Under the pieces are notes generated by a model, which worked only from the letters and a program-made list of their open reading frames with translations, had not been told where the DNA came from and did not search any database. Shown one piece after another: positions 1 through 14,200 of a stretch of 64,000 nt of DNA. The stretch covers positions 73,816,054 through 73,880,053 of the forward strand of contig RSEF01000004.1 in NCBI GenBank assembly GCA_003993805.1. Direction: 5' to 3'. This DNA comes from Himantopus leucocephalus. Taxonomy: Eukaryota; Chordata; Aves; Charadriiformes; Recurvirostridae. Position numbers and translations under genes: made by a program. Position 1 is the stretch's first letter; the number at the start of each line of letters is the position of its first letter.

Positions 1-146
1 CGGCTTTTGCTTTACTTATTCAACTGTCTTCATCTCAACCCATGAGTTTGTTTCTCACTTTTACTCTTCCAATTCCCTTCCCCATCCAAACTGGGGGGGG
101 CGAGTGAGTGGCAGCATGGTCCTAGCTGCTGGCTGGGGTTAAAACA
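1..146 (-). mobile_element. ERV long terminal repeat, partial, cut by window edge
   Basis: Read on the minus strand from base 146, this begins TG and continues with a TTTAACCCCAGCC-like start, then a C/T-rich stretch and AAAGTGAGAAAC/ATGGGTTGAGAT-type sequence. That resembles a common avian endogenous-retrovirus LTR recalled from knowledge of bird genomes. Only one end is present because the element runs off the left edge. No primer-binding site, gag or pol sequence follows on the right, so it is probably a solo LTR or a fragment. The family name is not assigned. Confidence 0.55.
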
Positions 147-151
147 CTGCG

Positions 152-2984
152 CCAGGGAATATACCCCTTTGGAAAAGAGTTTAATTTACCTTTTAATACA
201 AAACATCCCTCACTCCAGTGAAAAATGCAGTGATCTGGGCTCCATAATGTGACCCTAATAGCAAATGTAAATGAGAAGCAGAGGTAGGTACAGACACTTC
301 TCAGCAGCAAAGAGTGGGAATGAATGATGCTGGATTTTGCCTGGAGGCAACCCAGGGCAGCAGTTTTGTCACACACAGATCTCACACAAAGACAGCGCAC
401 TGTGTTCCCTGCCATCAACAAGGGCTGGACGCCAAGCGGCGTGGGTCTGAGCACGCTGCAGAGGGCTCGGTTTCCCACTGAGGTCTGGTGATACCTGCTA
501 AGGAGTCACGGTGTTTTCTCAGCCACCGAACTGAAGAACGTCGTGTAGTGCTCCAGGCTGTCTGCTGAACAGTGCTCTTCCTCACAGGCAGGTCTGCAGG
601 GAAAAGAGAAGGAAGTTAATTAGTAAAACTAGAAAGCCTTTAGGAAAAAAATGTATGTATTCGGAAAAAAATGCACACCAGCCTCTGTGGTATAACACAG
701 GTGAAATCAATGGATTTCTACAGACTATTTTTGCAGAAGTTTACAAAATCTGCAGGAAAATTATGACATTGAGCAATGTTTACAACTACAGAATGATGTT
801 CGAAGCAAAACATCTTATGAGTTGTTCATTTGCAGTAGTCTATTGCCCTCCCTCCCCCAAACTAGAGTGTTAGCCTCTTAATTTTGCAGAGTTGAGAGCC
901 ATCAACATATTGTATGAAAAGTTTTCTTCTGTGAGGTATCTCTATTAAGCAGAAATAATCTCAATCACCAGCATTGGATCAGACATTCAGCTCATGTAAA
1001 TCAGCAGAACTCCTTTGGTGTCAATAAAACCAGCTTGATTTACAGTAGTGGGAGATCTGAGCCGCGTATTGCTTTGAAAAATTGAGGTGTACGTTTATTC
1101 ATTGTTTCAAAGGTAGAGGCTTGATCTGCTCGGCTGGGACACAGCCTTGCTGTGTCAGGCAGCTCTGCCGAGGTCCCCGCAGGCTCAGGAGGACCAGGGC
1201 TTGCTCACAGCGTGTACTTTGCAAGATCAGTGCTGCACTGAATAGGAGCAAGTCCAGCACTTCCCGAGGAATGCCTCCTTACCCTAGCGCATCAAAAACG
1301 CACTTGCAATGGCAATTAATTGGTTCTGGGACACCCTCCAATGCAAATGGCCAGATCCAAAGCCCTCTGTTTTGCTGGCATCAAAGGGGCACCAGCTTAG
1401 TCTCAAGGGTGTCAGTTTTGAGACTGGTGCTGGTGCTTTATATGCATCTAGGTCACACTTCATCTGTGACCCAATGCGCGAGCTGTGATCCTGCGCTGAT
1501 CTCGAAACGGGTGTAGGGCCACGTGGAGCCCTCTTTAACCCCGTGGCTCCACTTGCTGCAGCACGGGTATGAGAGTGGAGCAGGGCTACTCGGGTGGCTG
1601 GAGGTGCTGATGCCTGTCTGCGTTTGCTGGATGGGACCCAGGCTTCGTAGTCCTGTTCCTATAGCACTGGCAGGTAGGTGAGACCAGGTGGTGCTGGTCT
1701 TATTGAGAATGTTGCTCTAATTCAAATAAATATGTTAAAAAAAGACTAATAAGGAAATGCGTACCTCATAATATGAAAACATAGATGCATTTCAAACAAG
1801 AGGGCAGTAAACAACTGTTTTGGAGACTACAGAAGGTGCCATTGGGTTAGAGCAGGGTTTGGTTTGGTGTTTATACTGCATTTAATGCCATAGAACTGAT
1901 GGCTCAATGTGGTCAAATGCAGAGAACTTCTGTCTAGTGCTGAGCATTTTCCACTCTCATTGACTTTGCTGGAGGAAACTGAGGGAGCTCCATACCTTGG
2001 AAGGTGACTGCAAGCTCTGACATTTGAATCATATTAATAAAATAGTTTGCCTTGGTGGGATATGCATTTCCCCTCCCCCTAAGTCTCAAATAATACTACT
2101 CCTTAAAGTAGGAACAAACATTTTACTTATGGCTAGAATGCATTTATTGGTAATTTTCACATAAATCAACTTATATGAAAATGTATTCATAATCCAAGCT
2201 TTCTCTATAGTGATAAAATGTTTCTGCTTCTGTGGTAGAAAATAGCTTATTATGCAAACAGCATTGCTAGTGTTACATTATGCATAGGAGTCACCTGGAG
2301 AACATCACAAAAGCTTCAACCAAAAGGAAAAAAAAGAGGGGAGAAAATCGGGTGTTCCATTTACTGCACCACTTGCCTATTATAATTAGCTGTAAATGAG
2401 CTGATATCTGTACTTTGAAATGTATTTCATATATGCCTTGGTAACACTATACAAATAAGAAAAGCAGAACAGAATGGAAGAATATGAAACTCACTAAGGA
2501 ATGGCCTTGCAAAATGTCACCCCAATTAAAAAGCAGACGCCTGTTGCCATTTTAAAACTGGTTAGTTGTATTTACTTTGAGAATACCTTGGTTATATTTA
2601 TATACTACTTGATTTAATTCAGGATGCTGCAAGTTCCCGATGGACTGTCATTATTATGAATGACATTGTTGAGAAGTTTGATTAAATACGATCTGCTCAG
2701 ACTAAAAACCATACTGCTTCAGATTTAAAAAAAAATGAAAAAAAGAATTAGTCCCAGCGCATTCATCCAAGACCCAATGTCTCATGTGGCCTTTCTTATT
2801 GAGGATAAGAGGGTGGATTTAACGCAAAGCGGGAGGATCATTACAATAAGGGCAAGTCCTCTGGAGACAGTGAAGTCTTATAGTTGTTCTTGGGGCACAT
2901 CTTTTGGGAAGTTCTGGGAAGACATCACATATCAGAGCAGCTCTTGCCCAGAGTGGGTTTACAGTCGGGGTTGTTCAAGACAGG
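152..2984. other. Intergenic, no gene recognised
   Basis: About 2.8 kb of ordinary-looking sequence with low CpG. The open frames are short, have no recognisable domain and no splice-supported partners. I see no RNA gene and no repeat I can name. Confidence 0.6.
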
Positions 2985-3298
2985 AAAGACAGGGCCTACA
3001 GGGAAGATGGGGAGGGACTCCTTATCAGGGAGTGTAGCAATAGGACGAGGGGTAACAGTTTTAAACTGAAAGAGGGGAGATTTAGGTTAGATATTAGGAA
3101 GAAATTCTTTACTCTGAGGGTGGTGAGTCACTGGAACAGGTTGCCCAGAGAAGCTGTGGATGCCCATCCCTGGAGGTGTTCAAGGCCAGGCTGGATGGGG
3201 CTTTGAGCAACCTGGTGTAGTGGGAGGTGTCCCTGCTCATGGCAAGGGGGTTGGAACTCAATGATCTTCAAGGTCCCTTCCAACTCTAACCATTCTAT
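2985..3298 (+). mobile_element. CR1 LINE, 3' end fragment
   Basis: A 5'-truncated CR1 retrotransposon. The plus strand shows the end of the reverse-transcriptase ORF: a [24 protein letters not shown] stretch, then a GWMGL-like stretch. The usual 3' UTR follows, ending in 'ggtcccttccaactctaaccattctatgac'-type sequence. The frame is interrupted and the copy is non-autonomous. The left boundary is approximate. It lies upstream of the ATP8A1 3' end and is not part of a gene. Confidence 0.9.
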
Positions 3299-6200
3299 GA
3301 CTCCATGAATACGAGGTCTCTGTGATTTTGTAGTCTGAGGACTTCAAGTAATTCTGAGTGTTTCACAAACCACTCTGTTTTGGGAATGTATATGACTCCC
3401 TGCACCTATCTTGGCTACTGTCTTTATGCCTACAATGTTGTTACATCTCTTAAACCTTCACTGGAGGGAGTCTTTTGGCTGCAGTCTTCTTGCAGGGGCC
3501 AGATGTTTCCATCATGTCCCCTATGTCAGCTTGTAAGCAGTGAGCTCTTGACTTCTCTGATGTTCTTGGATGTGTCTATAATCCATTTGTATAACTAGTG
3601 TTTCCCTGAATCACTTGGTTCTGAAAACCATTGGCTAAGCCAGAGCAATTGTTGTATTCATTCAACCAGCATTTGCAGTGAAGGCAGGACAAACATAAGC
3701 AGGGCTTCACCACCCTTCACAATCTCTTAGTCTTGCCAGTCAGCCAAGAGATGAAGTTAGCCCAGAGAAAAACAAGATGACACTGAAGGGAGGAAGGGAG
3801 ATGCTGTGAACCAAAACTGGTGCCTGGTGTTGCTGCTCTGTGGCTTGCCCAGATCGCCCTGTCTGAGGCAGCCTGAAACCTTGTGCAGACCTCTTCATCA
3901 ATCAGCAGTTTGCAATAGCGATGTTCCCCAGAGAGTCCCTGGGGCTTGAACTGGGTCTGGTCAGGATGGGCTATAACTACAAGTTCCTGCTTTTTCTAGC
4001 CCAGCCCAAGTTTGCTGTGTCTTTTCATGTCCCTGGCAGATATGACTGTAAGTTCACCTGATCTGAAGGAACTGAAAAAGTTATGCGGTGCATGATATTG
4101 TGATCTCCCCAGACCCTGAGCGCTGAAGGGGCTGATCTGAGCTCACTGGTCATTAAATGTTTGCTGGCTCAGGAAAGCACGCTCTGACCTCGGAGAGTGG
4201 CTGGTAATGCCTTGCTGCGACCGGCTCTGCTGGGCTCCAGGGTTTAGAAAGGCAATTCTGCCTCATGAGGTCTCACGTCAGCATCACAGCTGTTTTGCTT
4301 AAGCGGGAAGCTCTGTGGGGTTCAAGCTGCAGGGAACTGTACCTTTCAGCAGGAGCCAGCTCACACCAGCTGTTATGCAGCAGTGGTATCTGCTGCTGCT
4401 CAGGTAAAATCGGGTACTGAATGAAGAGGGTGTCTTCTGCCTTTCGGCTCAGCATGACTACTAAATGACACAAGGCAGTAGGAGGAGAAGCAGCTGAGAA
4501 AGCTTCCTGAGAAAAAGGCTGGAAGCTGAACGTTACAAGTTGAAACTCTTCAAAAATGTGCCAGACAATGGAGATGGTTTAACTCCCACTTCACCATCCA
4601 CAAGATATGGATGCCGGCAAACAAGAAGATAATCAGAAGGCAATTTTCTTTCTGGCAATGCTTTGATATGAGGCAGCTCATGTGCTTAATGGTTTTCATT
4701 TAACTCTCTTTTGGAGACATCACTGGGAAGTGATGAAAAAACATCATAGAAGAAAAACATGTTGCTAGCATTGCATACATATTCTATATATAACAAGTAC
4801 ATAGTATATATACATATGTATACACATGCAAGCATATGTGTATATATACTTATCTATATATTTAGAAATCCAAGATTTAAAAAAGGGAAGTATAATCTGT
4901 GACTCATTTATGGCCAACAAGCCAATCCTGGGGTCTAAAGTCTTTAGTAAGATACAAGATCATGACAAGAATCTGTGGCAAAATACTCACAGGAGCCACT
5001 GTTTGAGAAGTTGGAATTAATCTGTGGCAAAGAAAATAACATTTCTGAAAGGTGGCAACTGAAGCTGCATTTTTTCTTATAGAGGCTACATGAGGTGACA
5101 CTGTGGCTGGTAAGGGCAATCCAGAATATTAGATGAAAAGAGAGCGGCAGAAAGTCATGGCCAACAAAAACAGCACATAGAGACGCACTGCAAGCAAATG
5201 TAAGCAAAGATAATGCCTGATATTTGGGAAGATATGCAAAATTGAAATGGATTATGTTACTTTGCAAGAGTGCATACGCCAGCAGAGTGTGCACAGCATG
5301 GACAAAGAAGATGACAACAGCATCACTAGCTCAGAGCAATTCCCTCTTTGAACAATGGACACTGCTGCAGAAGACGAGTGGAATATTAGCTTGAAAGCAA
5401 ATGGAACATTTATGAATTTTAAGTTGGATACAGGTAGACAAGCTGGTGTGGGGCCAGAAACACAGATATTATCATGGAGATAACAGCCACAGGCAGTAGG
5501 AAATGAGTTGGAAATGTTGGGGCTTACAGTGGAAAGCTTATCTCTACCGAGGGACTGTGTGAACTAAATGTATAAGCAAATGATACATTAAGAAAAAAGG
5601 ATTTGCAGATGTGCCAAAGGTGGGGGGATCTATTTTTTACTTAAAAACATGTAATAAAAAAGTACAGACATTAAAGTGTAAAAAGACTAAACCTATATGA
5701 TAAGAATTTGAGGGGATCTTCCAGAGGGTTGGCAAGGAGGCAAAAAAACCCAGACTAAATCTGAATAAACCGATTTATCCCCCATCTAATGCCTCCAAGA
5801 CAGGGTTTTCTCTCACCCTAAACCAGAAGTCAAAAGCTCAGCTAGTGAAGTCGTTGCTATTGAATCGCAGAGTAAGTGAAGCATCATTCCACAGTGGATA
5901 CAATTTCTGAGCATTGCAGGGGAAAAGAGAATCTGTGGTTACTTATTGATATATTAAATAAAGATGTGAAAGCTGGAGTCTGCTTCGCAGAGAGTGACAT
6001 TTTTGGAAACATGGACATTGCTGAAGATACTCTGTGTGATGTCCAGTGCTGGCTGGGAAACTCCCTTAGTGAAAAAGTGTTCGTTTACCCCACATCGCGT
6101 CTTCTTGGGGAGCTGCTGACTGCACTAGATCATTATATATGTCCACAGGACCAAATTATGTTCCTGGGGAGAGTTCAGCAACACCCCCACCGTCCGGCAC

Positions 6201-9200
6201 CCAGTTTTTCCCTTGTCTTGGTTGAGAAATTTGTCTCCACTTTCACAGTCATTTTGTCCTGTCTCTGCCTTATTTATGATCCTACCTATGTTGCAGTACT
6301 GATGAGGTGATTTTTTTTCCCTTTCTGGCTATTATTTAATTAATTACTTAATGAAAATATATTTAATGAGAGCATACTTTGAAGCTCTGCTACTCCTGAA
6401 GCCTTGGGAGACTGTGTGTACTCCTGGTTCATTCTGGGGTCTGGGTTACAGACCTCCCCCAGCTCCATGGTGCCCTTTGCTTCTTTGTCTCAGGACAGAG
6501 GTCTGTGTGGCTCTCCAAATGTTCTAGAGAAGAAGCACTATCTCAGCACGTAATTCCTTTTTTTTTATTTCATGAGTTCACCCCTGCAGATGGCTGGTGG
6601 GCTGGACTAGCTCACAGTGATAAATTGGCAGAAAAGTGATTGAGGAACATTAGCCGCAAACTCACTGTCCCCAAATCAGCATCACAAGTGCCCTGCCTGC
6701 CTTTACTAACGAAATGACAGACCTGTGCAAAAATAGGAGCAAGTCTTGGCACACGTGCAGATGACAGTAATGAACACACAGTTACAGGATGCTAAAGATC
6801 CTGCTGCTCTCGGAGTCCGGCATAAGGAAGATGACTCTTTTCTGTTACGCAAATGGCGATGTGTGCTGCCTAACTGGTGTTGTCCTGCCTGTGTGCTGAC
6901 TAACTGGTTTTGCTTCTGCATGGAAATATGTCACGTCTTCATATTCCACCAATCCCCCAAACTTTGTCTTCAATTTCTCAGAAAGTTTTATCTCACACCC
7001 TAAAAAATTATGTCTTTTAACATTCAATGTATTCAGCTGAGTTTAACTAGAAGCTAGAAATGAGCAAAAATAGGATTGAGGCGTATCAGAGAGGCAGACA
7101 CAATTTAGTGGAATGATGTTTCCTCTTCCCAAAGTTGGGGCATCGTCAGTAATTGCTTGTTCCTTGAGAGAGGCAGTAGCTGGGCTGGAAAAGGTCGAAT
7201 CGCTGCATGCCTGCACCCTTCAATGAGAGGCTACAGGTTGTGTCTGGTGCACTGCAGGCCTTCAGGTCTGGCATGAAGACCAGTGGGATCACACTTCTTA
7301 TGATACAAGCTAATTTTCCTGCTCTTTATTGGAATACAAATGCCAAAAAAGAATGTGTTTAAAGACTTGTGTAATTTTTCCATTTTGCTAGGAAAAAGGA
7401 TGGGTGTGAAAAGGAAGGGTCCGGTACTGATGTGACGTATGGCGAGGAAGAGAAACAACTGCCCGGCAGCAAGAGGTGGCCTCAAGGACTGGAAGCTTCC
7501 TATGAGAGCTTCCATGGGGAGCTAACTCCCCAGGATGGTGTCTGGGAGTCAGAGAGGAGCAGGAATTACTGTGCAGGTGTGGAGGAAGGTGGAAAGATGC
7601 CTGTGAGACCGTGAGATAAGGTGCCCTTTCAGGCCTCTAGACAAGAGAGAACAGTGGTGCTTCAGACACAAGGCTGGACTGATAGGGTAATAGCTTGCTA
7701 TAGTCAAACTGCAGAGTGGGATTATTATGGCTTCGGATAAGAGCTATTAACTATTGTTAAGGTGATTGATCACTTTTATCATTTTGTTATGGAAGGAGTT
7801 TCACAATCAGAGCTAATCATGGGGCATTACCGTGCCCCTGTCTGCTTAAATGCTGAAATCCAGAGACAGATTGTGAGATGATTACAAAAATTGCAAGACT
7901 GTCATTTCCATATTGAACATGGACTGGGCAAAAAGAATAACAACACATGTATTGCTGAGGCACCCCATGTAGGGGAAAACACTTGTGAAGTTTGCTTTCA
8001 GCCTCCCGAGAGGGAAACAAACAAGTTTGCTCACTGTTCTGTTTAGCTTTTCCAGCACACAAAGTTTCTACAGTTTTAAGACTGTGCTGCTGTGCATCTC
8101 CTATGGTATATGTATCTCTGGTACTGACTTCTGCCACCGCTTGTAAGATTTGCTGAGGTTTCATCAGGGAAAGCTTGGAGAGAGGTTTCCCTGTACATGT
8201 GTTTAAAGCAAGGAGCAATAAAAGTGCACCTCACATGCAGAGGAACGGAAAGGCAAGTTTGAACTCGGTGTTGCATGGCCAAAGAGACATATTCAGGTGT
8301 CTCCAGAGCAGCAAGATGCTTTCCAAGAATGCAGACTTCCATCTTACTCTCTCACATAGTGTTGGTAAGGCCTTTTATGAAGCTTTCATCTGAGAAGTAG
8401 AGGACTCAAGCTCATGGCCTTATTCTATTTTAATGGAAAAATAAAAATCCATATTAACTAAAAGTGATGCAGGTTCTGAGAAGACCAGTTGGATCAAGTC
8501 ACATAAGTTCTAAGTGAATCCAGGATGGAGATCTGGTCAGAAACAGAAGAACTAGTCTATGAGTCACGGTCTCCAGTAGCACGTGGCTGATCCTGCATTA
8601 AGATTTGAGATGCCCAGAACATATCAAAGAAATTCACATCTATGCCTTGGTGTTCTCACTGGTGACGAATGAGAGCAAAGAAAATATCTGTTACCCACAC
8701 ACTCAGCATCAGGAAAGTGGCATCAAGGAAGCAGCTCTTTCTGTGTTATTTCAAGGCTCATTTTCTCTCCTTGGGCACACCACGTAGAACAAGCTGCAAA
8801 AATAATGAATATCCACCATAAACAACGCAATGTTCAGCTCCTACGGGAAGGTGCATGTTCAGCTTGACCTTGCAGAAAATGTGCATGTAATAGTAAACTC
8901 AGTAGAAATAAGAGGCAAGAGACTGCATGAGGACTGGGCAGAATGGAAAAATACCTATGACACTGGCCTGGCAAGTCAAACTTGGATTGAATTGTGCAAA
9001 TAATAAACGGTGCAATAAGAATTCTGCAACTAAGTAGCATATTATTGTGCACAATATTAATAACGTGCCAGAGCAGCAGTGCATGTGTTCACCAGTGCGA
9101 TCTCTTGAAATGCTGTTTCTCTGCAATGACTATTACAGGCAAAAAGAGGTATCTCCTACTACAGCGAGCCTGTGTCAGAGACGTCATGCAAAGAAATCTT

Positions 9201-11094
9201 TCCCTGTCACTACCATCCTCGTCTAAAGTCTGTTACTTTGGCAGGTCCTTCCTCATATCTTCCCTGGTGTTTTTCCACTTTTGACTAAGAATATGAACTC
9301 TTCTGGCCCTAAAGCTCCATATTGGCAGAATCTGATTTTGTGCATAACAGGCCCAGTTCTGCTTTGAAATTATCAGCTTCAGAATCTTTGTGGGGTCTTC
9401 CTGGATCGGTTGGTTTCAGCACAAGTCCATGTACATGAAGTGTCCCAAAGACACTCTCGTGGGTGTTCTTTGTCCTCCTTTGACATGGATGGCCACTGAC
9501 CATAATTTAACCCATCAATTCATTCGTCATAACCCATTCATCTGTTATCAACGCAAAGAGTCCTGTTCATAGATACTATACCAATCCGTACAATGATACA
9601 TACGTAAGATGAATTTGGAGATGTTTTATATGACTAAAGACACCTGCCTTGGGAGGAGATGATTTTGCAGGGAATGGAGGAGACTCAGTGTCAGCTGATG
9701 TGCCCAGATTTCAGACTGCTTTCTGAACAGAGGGGAAAACCAACTCTAAAGTCTTTGAACGTGCGTGCTAGCTAGATTAGATTTGTACTGATAGCTTTTG
9801 TTTCCATTCCTTTCCCTCTTGCCTAGTTTAATATGCATGGCTATATATGGAGAAAATGTGTCTCTGTGCTGGCATAGCAAAGATAACCTTGAAGAGTATA
9901 AATGAATGTACGTATTGATGGAGCAATTTGTGTTTTTATTGATTTCTTGCTGTGTCTCGCTGAATTCCTGGTATGTAGAATAGGCTGTAACTATTCTGTT
10001 ATGAAGAATGCTACAGAATATATTTTCCCACACCAATTCTTAAGGGACACGGACAATTTATACATGAGAATATGAAAGAAAGAATACAGTATATATTGAT
10101 TATTATTATTTATTACTATAAGTAGGATTTAGGGCTCCAGCTAGAGATACAAGACTTGAGATCAAAAAAGGGGAGCATATTTTCTGTATAGGAAGGCAGA
10201 GCTGCCAAGATGAAATACCAAGATATTAAGCCTCAAATACATAGCTTTTGCCAAAGTGGAGAAAGTTGAAGGTGAAAGGGTGACACAGTGACTTGTTCCT
10301 GAGAAGAAAGGATGTTGTTGTAGAGCGATGATTAATGCTTTCAAAATGCAAATAGGCGGCTAGACAAGGAAAGGCTGGGCTGGCTCTCCTCTGTGCTGGG
10401 TGACAGGCTTGGCAAAGTGTGACCAGCATGCAGGGCACTGGGCTGAGATGAGGATGTCGACCAGGTCCAGAAGCAGGTACCATCCCAGGCCCTGATCCTG
10501 CAAAATCTTCTGGACCTGAGATCCTTTGGTTTCTTTGAAACCAGTTATCTTCTACATGCACACAGGGGTCTGTGAATTAGGGATCCAGTTTGAATTGGTG
10601 ATACAGTGATCAGTGGCATTAAACTGAAGACTATGGATGTTTACACGGGTAGCTTGGTTGGATTTCCTCTTGTTCATCTGTGTTCTGCAATCCCTCCTCC
10701 TATAGCACGCTCCACCTGCTCAGAGCAGGGAAATAAAGCAAAGAAATGTGTTGACTACTAGCCGCTGTGCAGCCTTGCTGGGCTTTGAGGGTGGGCAGAA
10801 CCCCCAAGTGCTTTATCCCAAAATTGAACCGAGCCTCCATTCAGCTCAAGGAGTGGAAACTGCACCTTTCTTGTCTTGTTGCTCGTGATCAAGGAGATGA
10901 GCAGTGTGTTCATCCCACTGCACAGAAATGAGTGACATCAGAGACACCACAGTGGGAAGAAGGCACCTTCATTTGGCCTAATATTTGCTATATGCATGTG
11001 CCCAGTGGTGGATGCCGAGGAAAGCACACAAATAACAGTGCACACATAGCATGACACTTCCCTTCAAATACTGAAGGATTTTCTAAGCTAGAGG
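3299..11094. other. Intergenic, no gene recognised
   Basis: Low-CpG non-coding sequence. It contains an AT-rich simple-sequence patch near 4,775-4,865 and an ATT-rich patch near 10,095-10,120. A 144-codon frame at 5,876-6,310 has no recognisable domain, no flanking splice signals and no repeat homology that I can see, so it is not called as a gene. Confidence 0.6.
4775..4865. repeat. AT-rich imperfect TATA/TATG simple repeat
   Basis: About 90 bases dominated by TATATA, TACATA and TATGTG units, a degenerate dinucleotide microsatellite in intergenic sequence. No function is implied. Confidence 0.75.
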
Positions 11095-11255
11095 TTGCCT
11101 CTGAACCCATGTTAAATAGGTGTCAATGGCACCATCCTCCATGAATTTGTCTAATCTCTTCTGAGCTCATTTAGGCTTTTGGCCTTTCTAATGTCCTCTG
11201 GTATTAAATGCCACAATTTAATTATACTGTGTGGGAAAAAGTAGTTCCTTTCTTA
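11095..11255 (-). mobile_element. Ancient CR1/L2-like LINE 3' relic
   Basis: Read on the minus strand, the stretch contains 'aattaaattgtggcattta..ccagagga', then 'aggccaaaagcc' and 'agacaaattcatggagga'. This is the diverged C-terminal reverse-transcriptase ORF tail of an old amniote LINE, encoding a V/IKLWH..P.D-type segment followed by a LDKFM-type end. It is much more diverged than the CR1 copies elsewhere in the window and has no intact frame. The family is recalled from general knowledge, so the assignment is tentative. Confidence 0.5.
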
Positions 11256-14200
11256 ATTGTAAATGAGCATACATGGCAATTAATAAGGCTTTTAAAATGG
11301 AGAAGGGAAGTCATGAAGCTGATCACACAGATCTGGCGTGTGAGGCTGAACACTGAAACGTGGGAGCCAGCAATGCCAAAGGCCTGAGCAACTAAAGGTT
11401 GGGGCTGACAAAATGAAATAGAAGTACTGTGCCAGACCTAGCTAGATTTGCAGGCTTCCAAGAAATAGAGAGAATAATTATGTGAAAACATGAGAATGTC
11501 AGAACAATGATTAATCACGTGATATACATTATCAATGAAGTTGTGGGTCATTGTGCAAGTAACTGTGCAAGATGAATGCCTGTAAATGAAGACTGTTTTA
11601 GCATATTTCCTTTCCATTCATCTCCTTACCGAGACTTGAACTTCACAGTCTTCAAAATTTGTGTATACCATGGACTTGTACCATTGTATGAAGGTAGAAT
11701 ATGTCCCTCTTTGTTCTCACCCCTTTGTTATTGCTTCTTTCCATGTACTATATTCTTGAGAGAAATACAGGACCTTATTTTCGCAGAGTGACAATCTAAA
11801 CCTAGGCCAGCTTTTAATCCATGCATTAATAGAGAAATATGCAGATTTAACATCATTAACTTGAAATTGTGCAGTTTCTATGCATAGGCGAGCTGCAAGG
11901 CTCCAGATATGTCAAAGCAGCTCACTCCTGAGGGAAAAAACCCAGCGATCCTTATTGCAACCTGGTGAGCAAAGTGTGCCAGCCCATCCTCGCGGGAAAG
12001 CAGTGACTCTGGTGGCCTCCCCTGAGCAAGTGCCATGGGGACTCCTGCGCAGACCTCGCACTGTTCTTGCCAGTTTACTTGAACTTTAACATTGTTTTGT
12101 TGGCTAAGCAGCCTGTTGTTGTCCAAAGACTGCTAATTTCCTTGACCCCTTTCATCCTGGCTTAGTGGTGTGCAGGGGTGATGTCAGTCTCGCAGAGTGA
12201 GGGTTTCCACTTGGTCATGGGTGCTAGGGAGGACTCCAGGGCTGGCTACCCTCACTCTGCCTCTGACCATGCCTTGGAGCCCACATCTGTACTTCGAGCA
12301 CTTCAGAAAGGCAGATTTTTCTTCACAGCACTCCTGTGGAGACAAACTGAAGAGAGACAAATGGGCCCACAGTTTGTTTGATTTCATGGAAGAGCATAAT
12401 TTTTGGTATTTTTTTTTCGGAAAGAGCTTGTGGGTCTTGACCCAAAGGAGAGTCAGGGCACCTGCCTGGTATGCTACCAACATGGTCTTCCTGAGGGCTG
12501 GTCTAAATGCTTCCTTGTCTCCATCCACTTTGCGTCAGCTGGAACAGAGTCTTTGGAGCACTGCTGCTCCATGTGTTGCACCTGATTGGGCTGAAGACCT
12601 CAGCTGAGTTGCCATCCAAAGGCATCTTCCTTCACGTATCTCTGTGTGGAGTGCAGGAGCCAGCCTACCTTGGGGCCAACTCCACCCTAAAGCTCTGAAA
12701 CGTGGTATCCTATGGTCAAACCACCTTTTGACGAAGTGTTGCCTTAAGTCCAAATCTACTGACCTTCAAGACGCCATTAACGCTGCCACTGAAGGGAGAA
12801 GAGAGGCAATGTTAGGGACAAGAAATTCCCACAGAGCTGACTATAGGGCTGTTGTCTTTAGTGAGTGCTGTGCACAAGTTCCTGTTTCTGTGGGAAATTC
12901 CAGTGACATTTCATTTCTGTGGAAGACACAGAACCTCCAAGTTTCCTGTAAAGCAAGATAGACAAATGTTTTGTTTGGCGTGACTTACATTTACAATTTT
13001 ATTTTTAATTTAAAATTTCTGAACTAAATAACTTGACGATAGAATCAAATTATTCTAGACCAAATATGTTGCAACAGATGTTATAACTTTTTGAAAATGT
13101 TTTATTAACTGAAACGAAATTTATTGGAAAACTCTTCCTGTGAGACATTTCAGTATGGAGTTATGGAATTTTTCTAATTGAAACATTTTCTGACAGAAGA
13201 CTTTAAGTACACTTTATATTTGTTTTGAATGTGCTTTTTTGGCATTTTAAATACATTTTTATAATTTCAAAGCAAACAAAAAGAAAGAATAATAAAGGCA
13301 AAAGAAACTCTTTCTGTGACTGAGAACATTTAGTAATAATGGAGAGTACAAACCCAGAAAGTATTTTTTAAATGGTCTGTACACTCCTACTGTTTCACAC
13401 TGAACAGTAATTGCTTTTGTAAGCTATCCAGCCTGATTTTATACAGTGCTCAGATGTTACAGTGCTTTCATTAATTTATGCTGACAATATTGTAAAAAAA
13501 ACACCCCTCCAGAAGTGCACAGAAGGGGGAAACTTCCTGGGGAAGTTTCACATCTCATGGGCCATTTGTACCACGTGCTTTTAACCTTAGAAGAGAGTCT
13601 CTTGTTTTGCTACATCACTCTTCCGAAGGAGGAGAGTGGTTTGGTGACAAAGCGGCACTCAAAATACATCAACGTTGCCGAGGCAGAAATATAAAGCAGT
13701 GATTTGAGGATCTTGAGGGCACTGTGTAGACTATAAAACTAATGGAGCAGCTGTTGCTGACAGAGGGGCAAGATTTTCAGGGCTTTGGGAAACTCTTGTA
13801 ATTACTTGCTAGGTTTGGTAGTATTGTTGCAGATGTTCAAAATTCAGACACTAACTGTTCAGCAACTAAACACACTGAGTATTTTTTGTGAAAACAACTG
13901 AAGATCAGAGGGTATGTATTATCCAACAGGATGATGCCAAAAGCCATTTAATGGTCACTGAAAAAATGATGCCACCTCCTCCTAGACCACCAGGTCATCC
14001 ATTCTAGGGCATTGGCTGGTACTTCCATCTCAAAGTCTTTCTTGCTGCTAAGAACATGCACCCACTTCTCAAAAAGGTGGAGCAGGGGTCATTGTTTCTC
14101 TTTGGGTGTTTCATGGCCCCTAGAGCATGAAAATCAGCCAGAGGATCTGTTTGTTTTTCAGCAATGGTCTGTGGTTGGAGTAACAACATGAGAAGTAGGA

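Noticed and set aside
1082..1516. 144-codon open frame on the plus strand
   Set aside because: Cysteine- and arginine-rich translation without a recognisable fold or splice context; looks like translated non-coding sequence.
5876..6310. 144-codon open frame on the plus strand
   Set aside because: No recognisable domain, no upstream or downstream splice partner, unremarkable composition; a chance frame in intergenic sequence is more likely.
12184..12607. Overlapping frames of 114 to 136 codons on both strands
   Set aside because: Open on both strands over the same bases with tryptophan- and leucine-rich nonsense-like protein and no family match; treated as chance.
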